Below are positions 23,341 to 34,323 of a stretch of 64,000 nt of DNA, one piece after another. Position numbers and translations under genes: made by a program. Position 1 is the first letter of the stretch, and each line of letters starts with the position of its first letter. This stretch comes from Bugula neritina (Eukaryota; Bryozoa; Gymnolaemata; Cheilostomatida; Bugulidae): assembly GCA_964035545.1 (NCBI GenBank), contig OZ037765.1, forward strand, positions 2,207,001 through 2,271,000, written 5' to 3'. Under the pieces are notes generated by a model. That model saw only the letters and a program-made list of their open reading frames with translations. It did not search any database and was not told where the DNA came from.

Positions 23341-26300
23341 AAAAGCAGCCAAGTCAAACAAAGTACTATCGGAGCTTTTAGAAAATTATGCTTTCAACAC
23401 TGTGCTTGTGCCAGCTTCAATTGTCTGGAGTGTGGCTCATTATGCTTATTATAGTTAACCCAAACACCCAGTCTGGTCAGGTCTCATATAGTCTGTATAT
23501 AATGCAAAGATTTGGCAAATGAGAATCTGTAGGAAGCATTAAGAAAGTATTAAAATGTAGATTATCTATAGAAGAATATAAGGGGACAGAGAGCTTCAGA
23601 AAGCAACGGTTTCTCAGTTTCTAACTTGGTATGTATGAAATAAAAACTAGCACCAAAAATCAGTTAATCTAATCTCTGAAACTCAGTCAGTTTAACGATA
23701 TAAAATTGAAACTTTTGATAAAAGTAATTGATTAAATGTACCTTCATATTCTTTAGTCCACTTAGCTGGACATTGCCTTTTAGCTGGAATCATAACAACA
23801 GCAGATCTGGTTTTAGTGTAGCATCTGGCACATGGTACGTTCTGATTAACAGTTGAATCAGGAAAGATATCTATATGTTTTCCAGTTTCATATTCAACTC
23901 CGCTTATCCAATCACCCCACCAGGTTGCACTTCCAGTATAGTATTTGTTGTACTGAGGATCTTTAAGAGGTAGACATTGATAGTTGACTCCACCCCCAGT
24001 ATGAGTAGCATAAGAACCTCCAGCAAATCCTGAAGTCAGAGAACATGTAAACACTATCACTCTGTTATAGCGGTTCCCGTATATTCAACATACAATAATG
24101 TGTACATGCCTTACAATACCTTCATAAAGTGTGACTGAAACAGTTTCACAAGTGTGTCTCCCCCATCTGGTGTACACAGCTCCACTTTCAACCACAGATG
24201 TAGCGCTTGGAAGTCCGGGAACACCACGTATTCCTTGTTCACCAGTAACCCCTTTTTCTCCTTTAGCACCTGGTAAACCAGGAAGACCGTAAGATCCAGG
24301 TGCCCCTTTATCTCCCTTCTGTCCTGGAAATCCATCAATTCCTGTAAAAAGATTCCAATTGAGTCTTCTTTCTATTGTTTCCTATAAGTTGCCTGCTTTG
24401 CCAATAAAGTCACAAAGAGTTTCACTGTAAGAATTAAGTTATTAGAGCAGATGTCTGCCTGGGGAATAAAATACAGATACTGTATCAGCTCTGTCCTTAA
24501 TATATGACTCACCATCTCTACCATCTCTGCCATTTACACCATCTTTTCCAGAAAGTCCTCTAACTCCTTGAAATAGGAGTAAAGTTTGTACTTTTAATGT
24601 ACTACTGAACATTCAGAACTAACGCAGTTTAAATAAAATTCCCTTTTTATTCCTCGACACTCAGGAATTATCACTTACCAAAAACACAAATCTGATTTAG
24701 TAATTTGGCCGTATCTTCATCATAACTGACTTCTAAGTCATCTGCTTCAGGTAGTTGTCCATTGAGTAGCTGCAAGATAGTCAGTAACAAGTAAAGACTC
24801 CATTTTTAGAGTAACAATTATATCTGTATGTGATGAAGAATTTCAAGTGCCTCAAGTCCATGCTACTATTTTGACTTGAAGAATATAGCATAGCACTAAA
24901 TAAAAAAGGGCGTTAAGTACATGACCTAGCTGGAGATTGTTAAATAGCACGAATAAAGTATAAATCAATGTTTTCCTGACGCTAGCTTTGACTTTGGGAA
25001 GAACTAGCTACTAATTTAGGCACAACAACCATTTTGTAAGATTAGTTTTTTGGCAATAAAGAAATTCTATATATAACAATGATTGCAATTTTCACAAATC
25101 ACAAGTTATAGAGACCTAAGATTCTGTCCAGATTACCAGGAGGTATAGGTCAAAGGTCAATACTGTTTTAGTGCATACTTAGTAGGTTATAAAAAATATT
25201 TATACCAGAAAGTTGAAAATTGAAAAATAAAGTATCTTTATATCCCTTTGTTAAATAACGACCTCAGTTAATGACCTAAAAATTATGAGACTATAAAATA
25301 ATTTTCAGCTGTTGGTTACACAGAATACAAGTGAGAATTTTAAGCATACACCACCCAGTTTTATAGAATAACAATTAATTTGTAAACGCAAGAAACTGAT
25401 TTAACAATAAAACTCACAGCATGAAGTAGTGAGTTGATAGTGTAAAGTTGAGAGTGAATCAGATTTCTTAAATCTTTATTTACTTGACTTTGCTCTTTCA
25501 TTTTGAGTTCTTATTCTTTCATCTTGTCTTCCAGTGACTTCAGTCTGTCTTCAAGTTCCTGAGTTTCCTTCTGGTGTAACTCTAGATTCTCTAGTCTGTC
25601 TTCCAAACTCTGTATTTTACTCTGGAGTACTTCTGCATACTCTTTAAACTCTTCACTGGGCAGTACAGTCGCAGATGCATAGCCAAGTAAGGTACAGAGT
25701 GCCAGCAAAACATGTGCTAAAATTTCAAAACACCACTGCCTACGTTTTGAGAGTATTCCGTAGTACTATTAGCCATCAAAGCTGTAATTTATGTTTAAAT
25801 TTGATGATGAATATTTTCCAATATTGTACCTGAAGTAATATTCTAGTTAAATACTCATTAGTTGTTATAAATAATAATAGTAATTAATAAGCCAGGCATA
25901 GCTTAGCATTCAGCAATAACAGAGCCACACATGTGACACATTACAAACTATCAGTATCTTATCTTCACCAAACGTAGCTGACTTCAAGTCCATTTTGCAC
26001 CTCTGCTATTCATGCAGTGTTATGATTAGAGATTCATAATTTATTCAAATTATTTGTCCAAGAAGGCAATCAGAACGTGCTGCAAAACGTACAAAAGCTA
26101 CTTTCCTTAAATTGTTATTGATTAAATAAATGAATTTGATGATAAAGTTTCACATTTAACTGATAAACTAAAACTTAATTATTTTATTTTATATGCTTAC
26201 AAACCTTTTAATTATTTGCAATATTTGTATATTTAGTTCTATCTCTGTCTATTTATTTAAAATTATTTAGCTATATATTACTTTCTACTATAACATAGGC

Positions 26301-26881
26301 CTATAGTTAGTGCAGTCATCATGTTTATCCATCAAGTATTAGAAAACTAACTCAATTTCTATAATGTCAAAAACATGAGAAGTTTTTCTTTACAGTAAGT
26401 TTCTGAAATTATTTTTGCTAATGATGTTGAATACAATAATTTGTATTTTTCTTTTGTTAATTTTCCACAAAACGTTTATTTATTTTTTTCACAAGGTTTA
26501 TGATATGTTTATGCACTTTTGAATCATTCCCATTGTTGATTTGGTGTGGTGGGAGGTAGTAAGATTTTTTAAAACATGAGATTTTGTAATTTCTTATAAA
26601 GCTAATTAAAGTAGCAGACACAGTGATTGCATGGTAAAGCTTATTAAAACACATATTTTAAAACTATATTTTAGCTGTAGGTTAAAATAAGTTATTTCAC
26701 AAGGATATCATGAAATTTGAACTTTTAAAACTATTATCCCCCTCTCATTCACAATAAAAAGATAATATAAACTAATCTAAAACATAAATAAGTACAAACT
26801 TGTTCACCTATCATTGAATGTGATGTACAAGTCTTGACACCAAACAACATGACATAAAGCCTTTACAAGTCTTCACTGTAA

Positions 26882-26934
26882 CCCCCCCATTCACACTTAC
26901 AGTACCGTAGGCCGTAACATAAAACGTAAGCCAT
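26882..26934 (+). repeat. Left terminal inverted repeat of the 1.5-kb element
   Basis: It pairs with 28327-28379 in inverted orientation; the best stretch is TTCACACTTA through GTACCGTAGGCCGTAACA. Confidence 0.8.
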
Positions 26935-27111
26935 TTTTAATGCGTCCGGGCTGAAGTTTAAAAGTCCGCTAATAGGTAAAATATATGACATATTTCATTG
27001 GACAATTGTGTGTCAGCAATCCCTCGTGTGACGAGTATGATGTCTGCTTGCAAGCCCTAGTCTGTGCCGTAATCCGTAATCCGTTCCAGTTCGAAAATCC
27101 GTAAAATCCTA

Positions 27112-28296
27112 CTAGAGGTTGTGAGCTCTGAGGTGACTCACAAGCCCAATTCGAGATCGGCATAATTTGCCACAGTGAGGACAAATGTTACTAGAGTCAG
27201 GCACTGGTGGGTGTGTAACAGAGCATAACTCCCTGCTTTTCCTTAACAACCGTTTGTGCTCTCGTTTTTGGCGTTGTTGTTGTTCAAAAATCGCTGTCCC
27301 TTGATGCACAACAGTTCTCCAATTTTTTCTGTCCAAGGCCTGAACTTCCCAGGTCTGTGGTCGAATAAAACACTGCTTAAGGCTCTCGTGTAGAGTGTCT
27401 TTATACCTTTTCCTCTGACCACCCTGTGAACGATTTCCAGTGTTCAGCTCAGAGTACATGATCTTTTTTGGTAGCCGGTTATCATCCATTCTTACCACAT
27501 GGCCAGACCACTTCAGTTGTCTCTTCACAATCATGGTAGTAATACTTGTAGTTTGCGCTTTATCGAGGACACTGTTAGTAGTCTGCCTGTCTTGCCATTT
27601 GACTCCGAGGATTCGCCTGAGACTGCGGTTGTGAAATTTCTCGAGGGGCAGCAGGTTGTGGCTGTAGGTTACCCAAGTTTCAGAAGCATAAAGTAGTGTC
27701 GGGAGAACAATGGCTTTGTATACTTTTAGTTTGGTCTGTCTGTATATATCCTTGTTGTTGAAAACGCGTGTTTGCAGCCTCCCAAATGCGGAGCTGGCGG
27801 CCTGGAGTCTTCGGTTTATTTCAGCATCAATGTTTGCTTTAGAGGATAGGCAGCTACCTAAATAGTTGAAGGTAGTGACTTGGTCTAATATTTGGTCTCC
27901 CACCTTGAGGGAAAAATCCTCATGTCTTTCAGTATTTGGGTGTGGTTGGTACATTACTTGCGTCTTCTTGGCATTGAGTGTTAGACCAAGAGAGGTGTAT
28001 GCTGTATTGAATGCTGTGAGAGCAAGTTGAAGTTCCTCCTCGGAATGAGCCATGATCATGTTATCATCAGCATACTGCAGTTCATGGATAGCCTCGGTAG
28101 CTGTCTTCGTCTTAGCTCTGAGACGTCTGACATTGAAAATATCATTAAATCTATATCTGATTCTTACTCCAGGTGGCATACATTCACTCACTAGTTGAAG
28201 TACAGCAGTGAGTAAACACAAAGGTGTTTTTGCCCAATATAGGAGCCCGCCCAAAAATTGTTGAATTGAGCAGTGCTTGATCCTACCGCACCGCAA
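27112..28296 (-). CDS. Non-LTR retrotransposon reverse transcriptase, 5'-truncated ORF (394 codons)
   Basis: An open frame holds the second half of a non-LTR reverse transcriptase. YADD is at residues 75-78, followed by the motif region LGLTLNAKKTQVMYQP, FNYLGSCLS (thumb side), LYASETW, WSGHVVRM and a C-terminal C2H2 motif (C372, C375, H388, H392). This order matches the endonuclease-RT elements widespread in invertebrates, probably RTE-like, though the clade is uncertain. Fingers, motif A with its catalytic Asp and the endonuclease are missing, so it cannot work alone. The first 30 or so residues are probably not RT. The frame has no stop, which argues for recent insertion. It sits inside the TIR element at 26882-28379. 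Confidence 0.8.
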   Translation of the reverse strand: MRCGRIKHCSIQQFLGGLLYWAKTPLCLLTAVLQLVSECMPPGVRIRYRFNDIFNVRRLRAKTKTATEAIHELQYADDNMIMAHSEEELQLALTAFNTAYTSLGLTLNAKKTQVMYQPHPNTERHEDFSLKVGDQILDQVTTFNYLGSCLSSKANIDAEINRRLQAASSAFGRLQTRVFNNKDIYRQTKLKVYKAIVLPTLLYASETWVTYSHNLLPLEKFHNRSLRRILGVKWQDRQTTNSVLDKAQTTSITTMIVKRQLKWSGHVVRMDDNRLPKKIMYSELNTGNRSQGGQRKRYKDTLHESLKQCFIRPQTWEVQALDRKNWRTVVHQGTAIFEQQQRQKREHKRLLRKSRELCSVTHPPVPDSSNICPHCGKLCRSRIGLVSHLRAHNL

Positions 28297-28973
28297 CGCC
28301 GTAAAGGAAGCTCAGACATTTGTAAGAATGGCTGATATTTGCTGTTACGGCCTACGGTACAATAAGTGTGAATGAGGGGTAAGCGATGATTTAGTTGAAC
28401 TCTAGAAGGAAGTATGTTGGTATTTGATAAGTAAAGAGAAGAGATTGTATCTCTATACAGCTTTCTGTGTTTGCATATTATGTTTGATGTAACTACTATT
28501 GTAAATACCATATCTATGTCAGTTGCCCATTTGAATTGTATGGCTTTTTTTTTTATTTATAAGCAATGCAATTAAATTAAATATCAGGTATTTCTTTTAT
28601 AGTTGGAACACATTCAATGTAGCAACACATCTACTTTGTATGTATAATTCTGCTGCTGTTAAAGATATTTAGTTACTGAAAAGATAGCTATTAAATCCAA
28701 CAACCTGAATATAGCATCTACTACAAGTTAAAGATAACCATATCACATTGAATAAAGAATTATTGAGTGCTTCTCCTAACTTTTACAATGTACTTGATAT
28801 ATTGAGGCCAATAATGATGATGATATCATATTGAATAAAGACTTATCAATTGCACTTCTCCTAACTTTAATCTCTTTACTTTTTATTTGATTACGAGATG
28901 AAACTATCTGCATTTACAAAGTACTCAATATTGAAGCTAACCAGAAAAGTTTTCAGAGCTTACATCATAAAGG

Positions 28974-29106
28974 TTTTGCTCCCCCCACCCCACTGGAATT
29001 CGAACTGAAGACCTCTGGCTTGCAAGTAGGGCAGGTTGCTAAGCATTATACCACAGAGACTACTGCGTAACCTCAACACTGGGTTCAAATTCTAGTGGGA
29101 GCAAAT
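28974..29106. repeat. tRNA-like inverted repeat, copy D
   Basis: Facing ends TTTTGCTCCCCCC and AGTGGGAGCAAA, with B-box remnants GGAATTCGAAC and GGTTCAAATTC. Confidence 0.5.
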
Positions 29107-29610
29107 AATTACAGGCCAGGTTGCTTTTATAAAAAACATGATTCAATTAAGTAAAGCTGTCTGATTTTATCAGCAAGCATATGGAAATAGCACATCAGTA
29201 GACTTTGTCGATTGAGTGGAGAAGCTAGAACTTGTAACAGCCCTGGTTGAATAAAGTACAGCTGAAAACTGCAAAAGACCTGCTATAAGTACACAGAAAA
29301 GATGTGGAAAATTCTGAAAGGCAAACAAAATGTTTGTAAAAACAATAAAGCTTTATTGTTTATAACATTTTTAATAAGAAAGACCAAAGTTCGCACTTTT
29401 TAGAAATTATTCAATTTTAGCAACATTAGTGTGGTTAGTATAATTCTATCACAGTATTTCAAGGTTTTAATGATAGGCTCAGTGAGCAGCTGTTTGAAGT
29501 ATTACCTTTAGCAAAATGTCAGATTATTTAAAGATAGAAAGTCTGAGTAAAACTGGGGTTGATAGGTTAACCTTTAAGAAAACTCATCAATAGAGTTTCC
29601 TTTAGCAAAG

Positions 29611-32547
29611 TTATTTAGTGCAGACTACACAAGTCAGCTGTTTATTGGCCTCATATGGTGGGCATTGCCCTGTAGTGCCGGTTCCAGAGCAGTCAGTTCT
29701 TACAAAATAGAACAAAGCTCCGTTAGTATCTGCCTCCATTCCTCTGAGGTGTTCTGGCTTAGCATCCACACACTCGTAGGTGGTAGGGTGAGGATGGTTA
29801 TAGTGATTAGTCATCAAGTAGCCTGCAAACAAAGTTTCATATATATAGTAATTCAAAGAATACCTCTATATAGTTTTATTGAGTTGTTAATGTTTCAAGA
29901 ATAATTGTATGATTGTAAGTTTCTGTAAAAGAAAATAGCAGAAGGTAACGCAATAAAAGCGTTTAGGTTTAGCTTTTAGTAAAAAATTGTTATTGAATTT
30001 TCCTTTTGTTTTGTACATTATCGCACTCAATTTTGCAAACTAATTTTTATCAATGGATGAAAATAAATGAATAAAATAAACAAAATATAATCATTGCAGC
30101 TAGTTTCCATCATCACTAGCTTGTTTCACGTAACTTGTTTATTGAGAATAAATTCAAATTTAGTCTTATATGTGTTTCAAAAGATCACACATTTTGGGGT
30201 TTTTTCAGTTTAATAATTTTAGTGTTTAGAGATATTTTAAAATATGTTATCAATATTCTTAAACTCCAACAATTATTAAAAATATTTATTCAAATTACCT
30301 TCATATTCTTCAGTCCATTTAGCTGGACATTGCCTTTTAGCTGGAATCATAACAACAGCAGATCTGGTTTTAGTGTAGCATCTGGCACATGGTACATTCT
30401 GATTATAAGTTGAATCAGGAAATATTCCTGTAGCTGTTACAAGTTCATATTCACTTCCAGTTATCCAATCACCCCACCAGGTTGCACTTCCAGTATAGTA
30501 TTTGTTGTACTGAGGATCTTTAAGAGGTAGACATTGGTAGTTGACTCCACCTCCAGTGTGAGTGTAATAAGAACCTCCAGCAAATCCTGAAATGAGAGAA
30601 CATGTAAACACTATCACTCTGTCATAAAGATTTCTTCATATTCAACTTACAATAATATGTACATGCCTTACAATACCTTCATAAAGTGTGACTGAAACAC
30701 TTTCACAAGTACGTCTCCCCCATCTGGTGTACACAGCTCCACTTTCAACCACAGATGTAGCTCCTGGAGGTCCAGGAACACCACGTATTCCTTGGACACC
30801 AGAAGCCCCTTTAGTTCCTTTTATACCATCATTGCCTTTAGCTCCTTTAGCTCCATCTACTCCCCTGTTTCCTTTAGTACCTGGTAAACCAGAAGGTCCT
30901 GTAGCTCCATCAGTTCCCTGCTCACCAATAGCCCCCTCTTCTCCCTTTGGACCTGGTAAACCAGGCAAACCTTGAGATCCAAATGCTCCTTTATCTCCCT
31001 TCTGTCCTGGAAATCCATCTATTCCTGTAGAAAGACTTTATTTGAGTATTTTTATACTGTCTCTTAGTTATTTGTTTACTGTCTCCTAGTTAGATGTTTT
31101 GCCAACAAAGTCACTGTGCAGTTTATTGTAAGCATTGAGTTACCAGAGCAGATGTATGCTTGTGAAATAAAATAAAGATACTGCATCAACTCTGTCTGTA
31201 ATACATGACTCACCATCTCTACCATCTCTGCCATTTACACCATCTTTTCCATTCTCTCCATCTTTTCCAGAAACTCCTCTGACTCCTTGAAATAACAGGA
31301 ATGTAAAATTTTGTTATTGTTAACTATTCCGAACTGACTTAGTTTAAATAGAACTCTTTCTCTATTTCTTACCACTTAAGAGTTATCACCTACCAAAAAT
31401 ACAAATCTGATTTAGTAATTTGGCCGTATCTTCATCATAACTGACTTCTAAGTCATCTGCTTCAGGTAGTTGTCCATTAAGTAGCTGCAAGATAGTCAGT
31501 AACAAGTAAAGACTCATTTTTAAAGTAACAATTATAGCTGCATGTGACGAAGAATTTCAAGTGCCTCAAGTCCATGCTACTAACATGACTTTATGCACAA
31601 ACGGCATTTTGTAAAATTTATAGGTTCTTAGACAATAATAAGTAGACTGCAAATCTTTCTATCAAGAATAAACCCAGGATTCTCTTGAGGTTACCAAGAG
31701 GTAGATATCAAAGGTCAACTTAGTAATGAAACATATTTATAGTGATTAGTTGAAGATAAAAAACAAATTGTCTTTATATTTCCTTATAATAAATGACCAG
31801 TGAGGGACTTAATTGCAGTATTCCAAGACGTATTATTTGTCAAACAATAATAGTTTTCAGCTGTTGGTTACATAGTATACAAAGTGAGGGTTTTAGGCAG
31901 ACACCACCCAGTTTTATAGAATAACTATTAATTTGTAAATGCAAGAAGCTGATTTAACAATAAAACTCACAGCATGAAGTAGTGAGTTGATAGTGTGATG
32001 TTGAGAGTGAATCAGATTTCTTAAATCTTCATTTACTTGACTCTGCTCTTTTATTTTGAGTTCTTGTTCTTCCATCTTGTCTTCCAGTGACTTCAGTCTG
32101 TCTTCAAGTTTCTGAGTTTCCTTCTGGTGTAACTCTAGACTCTCTAGTCTGTCTTCCAAACTCTGTATTTTACTCTGGAGATCTTCTGCATACTCTTTAA
32201 ACTCTTCACTGGGCAGCACAGTGGCACATGCATGGCCAAGTAGGGTACAGAGTGCCAGCAAAACATGTGCTAAAATTTCAAAAGATTACTGCTTAGTTTC
32301 ATATATATTTTTTGTTGATTTTTAGCCATCAAGGCTGCAATTTATGTTCAAACTTGATAATGAATGTTTTCCAATATTACACCTGATTAATATTCTAGTT
32401 AAATACTTATTATAGTTGTTATAAATAATAATAGTAATTAATAAGCCAGGCATAGCTTAGCATTCAGCAATAGCAGAGCCACACATGTGACACATTACAA
32501 ACTATCAGTATCTTATATTCACTAAACCTACCTGACTTCAAGTCCAT
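29611..32547 (-). CDS. Secreted short-chain collagen C4-like protein, copy 6 (441 aa)
   Basis: Exons: 32547-32532, 32269-31971, 31484-31394, 31285-31214, 31024-30677, 30586-30299 and 29822-29611. All junctions are GT-AG and the frame is open. Exon 4 is the 72-nt form ([19 protein letters not shown]) and exon 5 the 348-nt form. The head is among the most divergent of the intact copies in the variable patch: WITGSEYELVTATGIFPDS replaces the usual [10 protein letters not shown]-HxDIFPDS, a shift shared partly with copy 4. The coiled coil has AEDLQS and KMEEQELKI substitutions that keep heptad character. Probably functional. Confidence 0.87.
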
Positions 32548-32625
32548 CTTCACCTCTGCTATGCAGTGTTATGATTAGAAATTCAGAATTTATTTAAATT
32601 ATTTGTTCAAGAAGCCAATCAGGTG
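32548..32625 (-). promoter_or_regulatory. Putative core promoter of copy 6
   Basis: The inverted CCAAT box is at 32615-32619, 68 bp before the ATG, with TTTAAATAAATT between on the minus strand. Confidence 0.45.
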
Positions 32626-33688
32626 CTGCAAAACACAAAAGCTACTTTTACCTTCCTATTAAATGAATGAATGATTCATCTCTAATTCATCTCTAATTAT
32701 TTACTCTTGTACTAGAAAGCTAACTCAACTCCTTTGCTCGAAGCAAGGAGAGTGTTGTTTTTCAGTATTCTTTTTTTAATAATATTAAATATAATTATTT
32801 ATATTGCATTTTTCCCATTTTCCACAAAAAGTTAATTTTTTATTTATAGGTTCATGTTATGTTTATGTGCATTTAAATTATATGTAGTCTTGCCATTGGT
32901 GCTTTGGTGTGTTCCACAAGGTGGTGAGATAAGATTTCTTAAAACATCAAGTTTTATAATTTTTAAAACTAATAAAAATAAGCAGACACAGTGACTGCAT
33001 GGTAAAGCTTATTAAAACACATTTTATCTGTAGTTTAAAAGAATTTATTTCACAAGAATATCATGAAATTTGAAATTTTAAAGCTATCATATCCTTCCAT
33101 CCACAATATAAAGATAATCTAAACTAATTTAAATAACGTAAATAAATGCAAGCTTTTTCATCTGCCGTTAAATGTGATGTTAAATTCTTGACACCACCAT
33201 CTTTACAAGTCTTCACTGTAAGAGTTGACTTGATTGAACTTTAGAAGGAAGTATGTTGGTATTTGATGAGTAAAAAGAAGAGATTGTATCTCTATACAGC
33301 TCTGTGTGTTTGTATATTATGTTTGATATAACTACTATTGCAAATACTATTTCTTCAAAACTTGTTCATTTGAATTGTATAATGTTTTCTTTATTTTATT
33401 TATAAGCAATGCAATTAAATTAAATATCATGTATTTCTTTTATAGTTGCAACGCATTCAATGCAGCAACACATCTACTTTGTATGTATAATTGTGCTGCT
33501 GTTGAAGATATTTAGTTACTGAAAAGGTGGCTATTAAATTCAACAACCTAAATATAGCATCTACTCCAAGTTGCAGATAATCATATCGCATTGAATAAAG
33601 ACTTATTATAAGTGCTCCTCCTAACTTTTACAAAGTACTTGATATTGAGGCCAAATAGAAATGTTTTCAGAACTTACATCATAAAAAT

Positions 33689-33815
33689 TTTGCTCCCCCA
33701 TCCCACTGGGATTCAAACCCGAGACCCCTGGCTTGCAAGAAGCATGCTAAGCATTAAACCGCAGAGATTACTGGGTAACCCCAACACTGGGTTCAAACTC
33801 CAGTGGGAGCAAATG
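33689..33815. repeat. tRNA-like inverted repeat, copy E
   Basis: The best-matched pair of arms: TTTGCTCCC...CACTGGGATTCAAACCC faces GGGTTCAAACTCCAGTGGGAGCAAA's counterpart with a spacer of about 70 bp, so the transcript could fold into one long hairpin. Confidence 0.55.
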
Positions 33816-34323
33816 TTTACAAGCTAGGTTGCGTTTAGGAAACTTGATTCAATCAAGTATTTTATCAGCAATAATATGGAAATAGCACATCAGGAGACCT
33901 GGCTGATTGAGTGGAGAAGCTAGAATCTTCTCTACAGAAAGTAAGCGAGTGTTTTGTGGTGGTTGAATAAAGTACAGCTACAAACTGCAGAAGAACTAAT
34001 ATAAGTACACAGACATGGTGGAGAGATTTCTGAAAGATAAACAAAATGTTTGTAAAAACGATAATGTTTCATTGTTCATTACATTTTTAATAAGAAAGAC
34101 AGAAGTTTGCACTTTTTAGAAATTATTTAATTTTAGCAACATTAGTGTGGTTAGTAATTCTATCACAGTATTTTAAGTTTTAATGATAGGTTTAGTAAGC
34201 AGCTGTTTGAAGTTTTCCTTTAACAAAATGTCAGATTGTTTAAAGATAGAAAGTCTGAGGAAAACTGGGGGTTGATAGGCTAACCTATAAGAAAACTCAT
34301 CAATAGAGTTTCCTTTAGCAAAG

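Larger units (their letters stand above)
22401..25993 (-). pseudogene. Short-chain collagen C4-like pseudogene, copy 5
   Basis: Exon equivalents: 25993-25978, 25716-25418, 24769-24679, 24566-24513, 24341-24120, 24029-23742 and 22609-22401. Three independent defects are visible. The exon-1 donor is CTACGT instead of GTAGGT. A TAA stop at 25511-25513 replaces the Gln codon in the coiled-coil MKEQEL, ending the protein at about 73 residues. The promoter CCAAT has become GCAAT (AGGCAATCAG). In addition a collagen Gly is changed to Ser (GLPSATSVV) and exon 7 has lost one codon. The last intron carries a 548-bp solo LTR (22789-23336). The downstream exons remain open, so decay is recent or they still act as donors for gene conversion. 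Confidence 0.85.
26882..28379. mobile_element. TIR-bounded element (about 1.5 kb) with 3-bp TAA target duplication, carrying an RT fragment
   Basis: The ends are inverted repeats over about 50 bp: the left starts CCCCCCCATTCACACTTA and contains GTACCGTAGGCCGTAACA; the right end is its reverse complement with a few changes. TAA flanks both sides (26879-26881 and 28380-28382), and other array units show the empty site CTGTAAGAGTTGAC. A 3-bp TAA duplication fits PIF/Harbinger-type DNA transposons, or a MITE derived from them. No transposase is seen; the interior is mostly a non-LTR reverse-transcriptase segment on the minus strand. Confidence 0.8.
25994..29610. other. Spacer between copy 5 and copy 6, enlarged by insertion
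   Basis: The conserved block is interrupted at its left edge by the TIR element at 26882-28379. A tRNA-like inverted repeat follows at 28974-29106, and a minus-strand AATAAA for copy 6 lies at 29352-29357. The part at 28,810-28,970 has extra sequence absent from other spacers. Confidence 0.6.
32548..34323. other. Spacer between copy 6 and copy 7
   Basis: It contains the conserved block at 33221-33310 and the tRNA-like inverted repeat at 33689-33815. At the place of the two AATAAA signals this unit reads AATGAA twice (plus strand TTTCATT...TTCATT, about 34,068-34,081), so copy 7 lacks the canonical signals found elsewhere. Confidence 0.55.

Noticed and set aside
23098-23454. 118-codon plus-strand frame
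   Set aside because: It crosses a solo LTR boundary and its target duplication; no domain is seen.
28191-28511. 106-codon minus-strand frame
   Set aside because: It crosses the TIR end of the insertion and joins unrelated sequences; the RT is in another frame.
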